This document shows, in pieces, positions 1 through 5,325 of a DNA stretch of 7,775 nt. Below the pieces are notes generated by a model that was not told the origin of the DNA, did not search any database, and saw nothing but the letters and a program-made list of their open reading frames with translations. Position numbers and translations under genes: made by a program. Origin of the DNA: Actinomycetes bacterium (GTDB lineage Bacteria > Actinomycetota > CADDZG01 > JAHWKV01); NCBI GenBank assembly GCA_029263035.1, contig JAJCYF010000005.1, positions 1 to 7,775 of the forward strand, read 5' to 3'. Position 1 is the stretch's first letter, and each line of letters begins with the position of its first letter.

Positions 1-170
1 TCGGACGGGATAAGCGCTGAAAGCATCTAAGTGCGAAGCCCACTCCAAGATTAGAACTCTCACGGAATAATCCGGTAAGGACCGCAGCAGACCACTGCGT
101 AGATAGGCGGGATGTGTAAGTGCCGCAAGGCATTCAGCTGACCCGTACTAATAGTCCGAGGGCTTGATTT
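1..170 (+). rRNA. 23S ribosomal RNA, 3' end (partial)
   Basis: This is the last part of domain VI of the large-subunit rRNA. Conserved blocks can be read directly: GATAAGCGCTGAAAGCATCT near the start, GATAGGCGGGATGTGTAAG near 102-120, and CCGTACTAATAGTCCGAGGG near 143-162, which closely match the end of bacterial 23S rRNA. The 5' part of the gene lies outside the window. The exact mature 3' end is uncertain by a few bases because it is set by pairing with the unseen 5' end; I place it near 168-170. Open reading frames on either strand here are chance frames over an RNA gene. Confidence 0.97.
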
Positions 171-187
171 GATGTTCGCGCTCGCTA

Positions 188-223
188 TCAGTTTTCGAGG
201 GAGAAGTCTCTTGAGATAACTGA
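188..223 (+). other. Hairpin in the 23S-5S spacer, probable rRNA processing stem
   Basis: The spacer between the two rRNA genes runs from about 171 to 229. Within it, 188-193 (TCAGTT) pairs with 218-223 (AACTGA). After a small internal loop, 195-202 pairs with 207-214 (8 pairs, two of them G-U) around a GAAG tetraloop. Such stems in rRNA spacers commonly serve as RNase III or related processing sites. The structure is seen by eye in the sequence; the processing role is inference. Confidence 0.45.
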
Positions 224-229
224 ATACCT

Positions 230-348
230 TTCCGGTGGCCATAGGGAGGGGGAAACACCCGGTCCCATTCCGAACCCGGCAGTTAAGCCCCTCACCGCCG
301 ATGGTACTGCCTGGGCAACTGGGTGGGAGAGTAGGTCGCCGCCGGGGA
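230..348 (+). rRNA. rrf: 5S ribosomal RNA
   Basis: This is a complete 5S rRNA of about 119 bases. The conserved core CCCATTCCGAACCCGG and the GCCGATGGTACTGCC block are present, as is GGGAGAGTAGGTCGCCGCC near the end. Helix I can be closed: CCGGTGGC at 232-239 pairs with GCCGCCGG at 338-345, with one G-U pair. The style of the core resembles actinobacterial 5S rRNAs. End positions are estimated from helix I and may shift by one or two bases. It lies about 60 bases after the 23S gene, and no tRNA follows it. Confidence 0.95.
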
Positions 349-355
349 ATTTTGA

Positions 356-389
356 GAAGAAGCCGGTCCTGAAAAGGGCCGGCTTCTTC
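356..389 (+). terminator. Intrinsic terminator hairpin of the rRNA operon
   Basis: A 14-bp stem with a single G-U pair joins 356-369 (GAAGAAGCCGGTCC) to 376-389 (GGGCCGGCTTCTTC), with the six-base loop TGAAAA. It starts seven bases after the 5S gene. There is no T-tract beyond the stem other than the pyrimidine-rich end of the 3' arm, which is common in high-GC bacteria. Position and strength make it the likely end of the rRNA transcript. Confidence 0.85.
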
Positions 390-541
390 CGCGCTCCGGG
401 GTCGCCGGATCCTCATTCGGACGGTGGCCGCCCTGCCCGGGCGGGCAATCGGGTTGCCTCCTGCGTAGGATGACCCCAACTTCGCCTATCCATCAGTTCC
501 GGAGGTAACGGCCTGAAAAGCGCGCCCGGCACCGTTGCACC
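390..541. other. Intergenic gap before the flippase gene
   Basis: No gene is supported in these 152 bases. Small dyads are visible, for example TCCGG/CCGGA near 396-410 and the self-complementary GCCCGGGC near 435-442. A TAGGAT hexamer at 466-471 could serve as a -10 element for the flippase gene, but I see no convincing -35 partner. A strong GGAGG at 501-505 lies 36 bases before the flippase ATG and is followed at once by an in-frame TAA (506-508), so it is too far away to serve that start. A promoter is expected here because the rRNA terminator lies just upstream. Confidence 0.4.
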
Positions 542-2053
542 ATGACCCAACCCGTACCTTTTGATTCCTCCGGGGCCGACCGCGAGGTTCTGGGCATTGC
601 CCGCGGAAGCGGGCTTAACTTTGTCGGCCTGGTGGTTTCTCTTGGAGCGACGTTCGTCATTTCGCTCATTCTGGCTCGGGTGCTGGGCAGGTCGAGTCTG
701 GGCGTTTACGCGCAGGCCTTCGCAATCCTGTCGCTTCTGCAGATGGTCGCGATGGGCGGGCTGCATACCGGCACCATGCGCTTTGTCGCCGTGCATCGGG
801 CGCGCAAGGACTCCGGTGCGGTTTACGGGACGGTGCTGCTGGGGGTAGGCGCAGCGCTCCTGTTTGCCGCATTGCTGGGCGCTGTTCTTTTCGCCCTGAG
901 CGGATGGATGGCCTCAAGCGTCTTTTCCGAGCCCGGCCTTGCGCAGCCGTTGAAAAGGGTTGCGCTGGCCCTGCCCGCCGACACGTTCACCGGAGTGGCG
1001 CTCGGAGCCACCCAGGGTTTTAAGACCATGAGGGCCTCGGCTTCGATCGGGCTAATTCTCGAGCCGCTTCTTAGGATCGGCCTCACGGTTTTGCTCCTGG
1101 TGATGGGGTGGGGAGTGATGGGGGCGATGACGGCCCTGGTGGCCAGCAACTACATCGCTGCAGCTTCGTCCGCCCGGGCCATCCGGCGCCTTCTCGGTCA
1201 TCCCGATCCGCCCGTTTACGAGCCGCGGCGCCTGTTTGCCTTCTCGTCCGTCAGCTGGCTGGGGTCTCTGGCGAATTCCGGGCTGGTGTGGACCGATATC
1301 GTGATTTTAGGGGTCTACCTGCCAAGTGCGGAGGTGGGCGTCTACTCGGTGGCCACCCGCCTGGTGGTGCTTGCGTCGGTCGTGCAGACCGCCATCAACT
1401 CGGCACTGGGCCCCCGCATTGCCGACCTCTACTCCCGGGACGAACACCGTGCCCTGGAGCGGGCTTACCGGGCGGCGGCCAACTGGACGGTGAGGCTGGC
1501 GCTTCCGGCCTTCGGACTGTTGGTCATCTTTCCGGAGGAGCTGCTCGATATCTTCGGCAGCGGCTTTCGGGCCGCAGCAGCGGTTACCGTGGTTCTGGCG
1601 GCCGGAAAGCTCGTCGACGCGGCGACCGGGCCATGCGCGCTGATGCTGAACATGTCCGGCCGGCCGATGGTGAACACCCTGAACAATCTGGCCGTGCTCA
1701 TAGTCAACGTCCTGCTCAACGTCCTCCTGGTGCCGAGATTCGGCTTGATTGGCGCCGCAGCCGCCTGGACCACCTCACTAACGCTGGTGAACCTGGCCCG
1801 CGCGCTCGAGGTTTGGGTGATCATGCGCCTGTGGCCGTTGACCACGGCGATGCTGAAGGGACTCGTGGCAGCCGCCGCGGGGGCAGTTCCCGCCGCGTTC
1901 GTCGGCAACCATCTCACCGGCGTGCCTGCGCTGGTGGCGGGGGGTGCAGCTTTGGGGCTGGTGTACCTCGCAGTGATTACTGTCTTGGGGATCACCGCCG
2001 AGGACCGACTGGTGTTCTCGGCTCTGCGCCGGCGGCTCGGGACGACCATCTGA
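542..2053 (+). CDS. Polysaccharide flippase, MOP superfamily (Wzx/RfbX-like)
   Basis: This 503-residue integral membrane protein probably moves lipid-linked oligosaccharides across the cytoplasmic membrane. It shows about 12 to 14 hydrophobic segments, starting near residues 24-48 and 53-75 and ending near 437-455 and 460-485. The first segments carry the family pattern of two helices joined by LARVLGRSSLGVYAQAF. The mid-protein stretch GVYSVATRLV is typical of the second half of oligosaccharide flippases. The length fits the family (about 430-500). ATG 542 is the first possible start after an in-frame TAA at 506-508, and no Shine-Dalgarno lies at normal spacing, so the message may be leaderless or weakly initiated. 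Its stop is 4 bp from the stop of the convergent glycosyltransferase. The substrate cannot be read from sequence; a sugar-lipid is inferred from the neighbours. Another MOP function, such as teichoic or peptidoglycan precursor export, is possible. Confidence 0.88.
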   Translation: MTQPVPFDSSGADREVLGIARGSGLNFVGLVVSLGATFVISLILARVLGRSSLGVYAQAFAILSLLQMVAMGGLHTGTMRFVAVHRARKDSGAVYGTVLLGVGAALLFAALLGAVLFALSGWMASSVFSEPGLAQPLKRVALALPADTFTGVALGATQGFKTMRASASIGLILEPLLRIGLTVLLLVMGWGVMGAMTALVASNYIAAASSARAIRRLLGHPDPPVYEPRRLFAFSSVSWLGSLANSGLVWTDIVILGVYLPSAEVGVYSVATRLVVLASVVQTAINSALGPRIADLYSRDEHRALERAYRAAANWTVRLALPAFGLLVIFPEELLDIFGSGFRAAAAVTVVLAAGKLVDAATGPCALMLNMSGRPMVNTLNNLAVLIVNVLLNVLLVPRFGLIGAAAAWTTSLTLVNLARALEVWVIMRLWPLTTAMLKGLVAAAAGAVPAAFVGNHLTGVPALVAGGAALGLVYLAVITVLGITAEDRLVFSALRRRLGTTI

Positions 2054-2057
2054 GGCG

Positions 2058-3296
2058 TCAACCGGTGGCAGGCACGCCTGCTCTCCCCATGGCAGCCTCC
2101 GTGTAGGCGCTGTCGATACCGGCGAGGTGCCGTTCCACGGAGAACTGCTCCTCCACCTTCCGGCGGCCCCGCAGCCCCATTTCGTAGGCGCCCCCGGCGG
2201 AATCTGCGATCGCCCGGAGCCTCGAACCCAGCTCCGCCGGATCGTCGGGGGGCACCAGATATCCGTCCACGCGTTCTTCGATGAGCTCCGGGATCCCTCC
2301 GAGGTTGCTGCCCACCACCGGCACCCCGCAGGCATAAGCATCGAGCACCGACAGCGGCTGGTTTTCGTACCACCTGGCGGGTAGGGCGGCGACCGCTCCC
2401 GCGCGCAGCAATTCTTTGACCTCCGCCGGAGAGATCCGGCCGTGGAAGGTCACCAGTCCGTCTGCGAGCCTCTCCGCCAGACGTTTCAGGGACTCCGTCT
2501 CGGGACCCTCTCCGGCGATGTCGAGATGGACTCCGGCGATGGCCGCAGCTTCGATGAGCACGTCCACGCCCTTTTCGTGCGACAAGCGTCCTGCAAAAAC
2601 CACCCCCCCGCCGGGCTGCGACTTCAGCTCGACGCCGGACGTCTCGACGAAGTGAGGTAGGTGGCGCATCCGGTCGGGGAACACGCCGGCCTCCCGCATC
2701 TTGCCGGCCAGAAATCGGCTGGGGCAGAGAAAGAGCTGAACCGGCTCGTAGGCGCCAAAGGTTGTGTGGAGCCGCATCTCCAGGGCGTTCAAACCGCTCG
2801 CCGCAAGAGACCCCCGGTTGCACCTTTTCACCAATGCTTTCCGGAAGTTGCCCCCGAGACACGCTTCGCATATCTGGCCCTTGTCCAGGAAGCGGTAGGT
2901 CGGGCACGCCAGCTTGTAGTCGTGGAGGGTCATCACCGTCGGCACCGACGCCAGTGCCCGGAGGATGGACGGGGAAAGCTGGTGGTAGATGTTGTGGAGA
3001 TGGACGACATCGGGCTTGAAGTCCCGGACCACCCGGGTCATCCCGAGCAGTGCGGAGGGCGAAAAGATCAGTCTTCCGGCCCCCTGGGCTTTCCCGAACA
3101 ACGATGAGGGCATGGGCTCCAACTCGACGTTGCCGGGAAAATATCGCTCGTAGCGGGCGGGAAGGTTCTTCGGATGATCCATGGCGAAAAACTCGACGGT
3201 GTGTCCGGCCGCCTGCTGGAACTCCGCCAGGTCGAGCATGTAGCTTTCCGCCCCGCCCCGGCGGTACAGGAACTTGTTGACGTGAAGAACCCTCAT
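2058..3296 (-). CDS. GT4-family glycosyltransferase (GT-B fold)
   Basis: This 412-residue cytoplasmic enzyme likely transfers a sugar from a nucleotide-sugar donor to a lipid-linked or glycan acceptor. The N-terminal Rossmann half opens with MRVLHVNKFLYRRGGAES, whose GGAE motif is typical of GT4. The C-terminal half has GRLSHEKGVD (236-245), IAGEGPE and the donor-site segment from E311 to D319, followed by ACGVPVVGSNLGG. The usual E-x7-E motif is E-x7-D here (E311, D319). A cysteine set, C131, C143, C146 and C159, lies in the linker between the halves; I recall a similar CPTY...C..C pattern in one GT4 subgroup. ATG 3296 is the only ordinary start after an in-frame TAA and has no Shine-Dalgarno of its own. 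It overlaps the stop of a 7-codon leader ORF as ATGA. The gene is divergent from the sulfotransferases and convergent with the flippase. The sugar and linkage are not known. Confidence 0.92.
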   Translation of the reverse strand: MRVLHVNKFLYRRGGAESYMLDLAEFQQAAGHTVEFFAMDHPKNLPARYERYFPGNVELEPMPSSLFGKAQGAGRLIFSPSALLGMTRVVRDFKPDVVHLHNIYHQLSPSILRALASVPTVMTLHDYKLACPTYRFLDKGQICEACLGGNFRKALVKRCNRGSLAASGLNALEMRLHTTFGAYEPVQLFLCPSRFLAGKMREAGVFPDRMRHLPHFVETSGVELKSQPGGGVVFAGRLSHEKGVDVLIEAAAIAGVHLDIAGEGPETESLKRLAERLADGLVTFHGRISPAEVKELLRAGAVAALPARWYENQPLSVLDAYACGVPVVGSNLGGIPELIEERVDGYLVPPDDPAELGSRLRAIADSAGGAYEMGLRGRRKVEEQFSVERHLAGIDSAYTEAAMGRAGVPATG

Positions 3297-3316
3297 CGGG
3301 GGAAGCAGGACTTCAT
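3293..3316 (-). CDS. Candidate 7-residue leader ORF overlapping the glycosyltransferase start
   Basis: On the minus strand, ATG at 3316-3314 opens MKSCFPR and stops at TGA 3295-3293. That TGA overlaps the glycosyltransferase ATG as ATGA. GGAG at 3328-3325 sits 8 bases before the leader ATG, a good ribosome-binding spacing, whereas the glycosyltransferase itself has a pyrimidine-rich region (CTTCCCCC) just upstream and no Shine-Dalgarno. Translation of the leader could deliver ribosomes to the main start by coupling. The ORF is very short, so chance is a real alternative; no function is claimed for the peptide. Confidence 0.3.
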   Translation of the reverse strand: MKSCFPR

Positions 3317-3364
3317 AAGATCGTCTCCGGTGCCGTTAGGATCCACTGGGGTTCGGGTGAGGCC

Positions 3365-3377
3365 ATTGTCCGACAAT
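3365..3377. promoter_or_regulatory. 13-bp palindrome in the divergent control region, candidate operator
   Basis: ATTGTC-C-GACAAT is a perfect inverted repeat with 6-base arms and one central base. It lies between the divergent glycosyltransferase and sulfotransferase genes, 68 bases from the former start and 68 from the latter. It is nested in a larger dyad: GGG-TTCGGG (3349-3357) can pair with CCCGACCC (3378-3385) with one bulged T. The whole 3297-3445 gap holds no other gene. I could not assign confident -35/-10 boxes; TTGTCC at 3366-3371 overlaps the palindrome and could be a -35 for the sulfotransferase side, with TTACCT at 3391 a poor -10 at wide spacing. Regulator binding is inference. 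Confidence 0.35.
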
Positions 3378-3445
3378 CCCGACCCGGTTGTTACCTGTTA
3401 AGTTCGCGTTCTGTACCCGGACGGACAAACGAGCGGCTGAAGACC

Positions 3446-4342
3446 ATGACCGACCAAGGCAACAAACCGGATCCGATATTCGCCTTCGTCACCGGCACCG
3501 GCAGGTGCGGATCCAGTCTGGTTCAGGAGACTCTTGCGCGCCACCCGGACGTCGGCTTTCTCTCAAACGTGGACGACCTGGTGCCGTTGCGGGGAATGAG
3601 CGGCAGCAACAACTTGCTGTACCGTCACATGCCGGCGTCGTTCACCCAGAAGGGGCGGGTGCGGTATGCGCCGTCGGAGGGATACCGGGCCCTGGAACGT
3701 GAGGTGTCCCCCCTGGTGGTGGCGCCCTACCGGGACCTGACTGCCGCCGACGTCACGCCGTGGCTGGCGAGGCGCTTCCGAACGTTCTTTGCCGGCAGAG
3801 CAGCGCTGCAGGACAAGCCGGTGTTCCTCCACAAGTTCACCGGATGGCCCCGCACCGGCTTCATCCGGGAGATCTTTCCCGACGCTCGTTTTATCCATGT
3901 CGTCCGCGACGGACGGGCCGTGGCCAACTCATTTCTTCAGACCTCGTGGTGGCAGGGATTTGCCGGACCTCCTTCCTGGGGGTGGGGCCAGCTGCCCTCG
4001 GCCTACGCCGGCGAGTGGGAGGAGTCGGGCCGGTCGTTTGTCCTGCTCGCCGGTCTGCACTGGAAGATGCTCGAGGACGCCGCGCAGCAGGCGGCAGCCG
4101 GCGTCCCACCGGAGCGATGGATGCAGGTCAGGTACGAGGACTTCGTGGCCGACCCGCGAGGCAAGCTTTCCGAGATGCTTGCCTTTCTAGGCCTGAACTG
4201 GGACCCGACCTTTGACGCCCAGGTGGAAAAGCAGGACTTTCTGCAGAGCCGCACCCGGGCCTACGCCGACGATCTGACCCCGGCTCAGGTCGCCCAGCTG
4301 GATGCGTCGCTCGGCGAGCATCTTGAGCGTCTCGGTTACTGA
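3446..4342 (+). CDS. PAPS-dependent sulfotransferase (Sulfotransfer_3-like)
   Basis: This 298-residue cytoplasmic protein likely transfers sulfate from PAPS to a hydroxyl or amine of a sugar or other acceptor. The 5'-phosphosulfate loop is FVTGTGRCGSSLVQ (residues 14-27). The 3'-phosphate site is VVRDGRAVANSF, with R154 and S162 at the usual eight-residue spacing. RYEDFVADPRGKLSEMLAFL near the C-terminal third is a standard sulfotransferase stretch. Length is normal for the family. ATG 3446 is preceded by GAGCGG at 3431-3436, a weak ribosome site; the same hexamer stands before the next gene. The second sulfotransferase begins 9 bases after this stop, so the two are almost surely co-transcribed. 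The neighbours suggest a glycan acceptor, but the acceptor cannot be told from sequence. The segment around 55-100 is not recognisable and may form the acceptor pocket. Confidence 0.88.
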   Translation: MTDQGNKPDPIFAFVTGTGRCGSSLVQETLARHPDVGFLSNVDDLVPLRGMSGSNNLLYRHMPASFTQKGRVRYAPSEGYRALEREVSPLVVAPYRDLTAADVTPWLARRFRTFFAGRAALQDKPVFLHKFTGWPRTGFIREIFPDARFIHVVRDGRAVANSFLQTSWWQGFAGPPSWGWGQLPSAYAGEWEESGRSFVLLAGLHWKMLEDAAQQAAAGVPPERWMQVRYEDFVADPRGKLSEMLAFLGLNWDPTFDAQVEKQDFLQSRTRAYADDLTPAQVAQLDASLGEHLERLGY

Positions 4343-4351
4343 GCGGACTTG

Positions 4352-5209
4352 ATGAAGGAGTCGATACGGGAATCCCTTTCCAGGCATCAGCCCGCCGTGG
4401 TGAAGAAGGCGGTTGCAAGCGCCAGAGCGCGAGCCCGTAGCATCGGCGGTGCACCCCGCATGCTGCCGTCGTTCCTCATCCTCGGCGGCCAGCGATGCGG
4501 AACCACGTCTCTGTATCGCTACCTCTGCGGGCATCCGGATGTGAGCTCGGCTCTGGTCAAGGAGGTCCAGTACTTCACGCTGAATTACGCCAGGGGGCCG
4601 GATTGGTACCGGTCGAACTTCCCCCTATTGAGCGAAGGAGCCGTCAGCTTCGACGCCAGCCCGTACTACCTGTTCCACCCGGCGGCACCGCAACGGGCTG
4701 CCCGCCTGCTGCCCGACGTCAGGCTGATCGCACTTCTTCGGAACCCGGTCGATCGAGCCTTTTCCCACTACCAGCACAACGTAGGCCTCGGGGTGGAGGA
4801 GCTGAGTTTCGAAGAGGCGCTGGACGCAGAGGAGGGCCGCCTGGCCGGTGAGGAGGAACGCCTGGCCGGTGATCCGGGGTATTCCAGCCCGGCGCACCGC
4901 AGGTACTCCTACGTGGCCCGCGGCCGGTACGAGCCCCAGCTGGCCCGTTGGGTGAGCTCCTACGGTCCGGAGGCGGTCAAGGTCGTCGTCAGCGAGGAGT
5001 TTTTTGCCGATCCGGAAGGCACCCTGGACGATATCGTGGACTTTCTGGGGCTGGGCAGCTTCCGGCTCGACCGGTACGAGGCCTACACCAGGAGAGGAAA
5101 GTGGGAAGGTCCTCCGATGGACGACCGTGTTCGGGGTCGCCTGAAGGGAGCTTTCCGGGAGTCGAATGAGGCGCTCGAGGAGCGCCTGGGGCGCTTGATG
5201 CCCTGGTAG
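4352..5209 (+). CDS. Second PAPS-dependent sulfotransferase (heparan N-sulfotransferase-like)
   Basis: This is a 285-residue sulfotransferase of a different subgroup from its neighbour. The 5'-phosphosulfate loop is LILGGQRCGTTSLYRYL (G45 to L54 at the core), with R48 where NDST-type enzymes have a catalytic lysine; arginine is common in bacterial homologues. The 3'-phosphate site is LLRNPVDRAFSHY, with R130 and S138. The pattern DASPYYLFHPAAPQRAARLL is typical of the group related to heparan sulfate sulfotransferases. An N-terminal basic stretch (residues 18-36) precedes the domain and could lie at the membrane surface. I chose ATG 4352; TTG 4349 directly before it would add one residue. GAGCGG at 4341-4346, overlapping the previous stop, is the only ribosome-site candidate, so translational coupling is likely. 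An Glu-rich segment holds a 21-bp tandem repeat. Acceptor unknown; a sugar is inferred from context. Confidence 0.9.
   Translation: MKESIRESLSRHQPAVVKKAVASARARARSIGGAPRMLPSFLILGGQRCGTTSLYRYLCGHPDVSSALVKEVQYFTLNYARGPDWYRSNFPLLSEGAVSFDASPYYLFHPAAPQRAARLLPDVRLIALLRNPVDRAFSHYQHNVGLGVEELSFEEALDAEEGRLAGEEERLAGDPGYSSPAHRRYSYVARGRYEPQLARWVSSYGPEAVKVVVSEEFFADPEGTLDDIVDFLGLGSFRLDRYEAYTRRGKWEGPPMDDRVRGRLKGAFRESNEALEERLGRLMPW
4829..4870 (+). repeat. 21-bp tandem repeat, two copies, inside the second sulfotransferase
   Basis: Copies 4829-4849 and 4850-4870 agree at 19 of 21 positions and encode EEGRLAG and EEERLAG. The repeat is in frame, so the protein is intact. It sits in the helical Glu-rich segment after the 3'-phosphate site, a region where related enzymes also have EEER-like sequence, so it is probably a tolerated duplication in a surface helix. 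Confidence 0.6.
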
Positions 5210-5223
5210 GTCGCAGACAGTTT

Positions 5224-5271
5224 GGACGGCACTTTAGTAGCCCCCGGTTTGTGCCGATCTAAATGCTGTCC
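5224..5271 (+). terminator. Long imperfect hairpin after the sulfotransferase pair, candidate terminator
   Basis: GGACGGCACTTTAG (5224-5237) pairs with CTAAATGCTGTCC (5259-5271): 13 pairs with one G-U and one bulged C at 5232. The 21-base loop can form a small CGG/CCG stem. It begins 15 bases after the stop of the second sulfotransferase. No T-run follows, so it may be a weak high-GC terminator or a structured leader for the downstream hydrolase gene. The gap 5210-5325 contains no other gene, and I see no convincing promoter hexamers. Confidence 0.4.
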
Positions 5272-5325
5272 GGGTAGCGCCGGATGTTTGGGGGACGGCC
5301 AAGGATTTAAGGAGCGAGCTTCCGC

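Noticed and set aside
170..230. tRNA in the rRNA spacer
   Set aside because: The spacer is only 60 bases and folds as one hairpin; no tRNA arms or T-loop sequence are present. No tRNA, CRISPR array, insertion sequence or attachment site was seen anywhere in the window.
60..479. 139-residue open frame on the minus strand
   Set aside because: It covers the antisense of 23S and 5S rRNA and the terminator; no coding signal.
413..796. 127-residue minus-strand frame covering the gap before the flippase
   Set aside because: Most of it is antisense to the flippase start and the product is low-complexity; no ribosome site and no recognisable domain.
2068..2081. GCAGGC-AC-GCCTGC dyad as a flippase terminator
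   Set aside because: The stem is 6 bp with a 2-base centre, has no T-run and lies inside the coding end of the opposite gene; too weak to call.
1108..2106. 332-residue open frame on the plus strand
   Set aside because: It is a second frame inside the flippase gene with Arg/Gly/Pro-rich content; the flippase frame has clear membrane helices and family motifs.
1465..2907. 480-residue open frame on the minus strand
   Set aside because: It runs antisense to the flippase and then through the glycosyltransferase in another frame. Its product is Arg/Gly/Ala-rich with no domain, as is usual for shadow frames in high-GC DNA.
2661..3107. 148-residue plus-strand frame
   Set aside because: Antisense to the glycosyltransferase, whose motifs are intact; no sign of independent coding.
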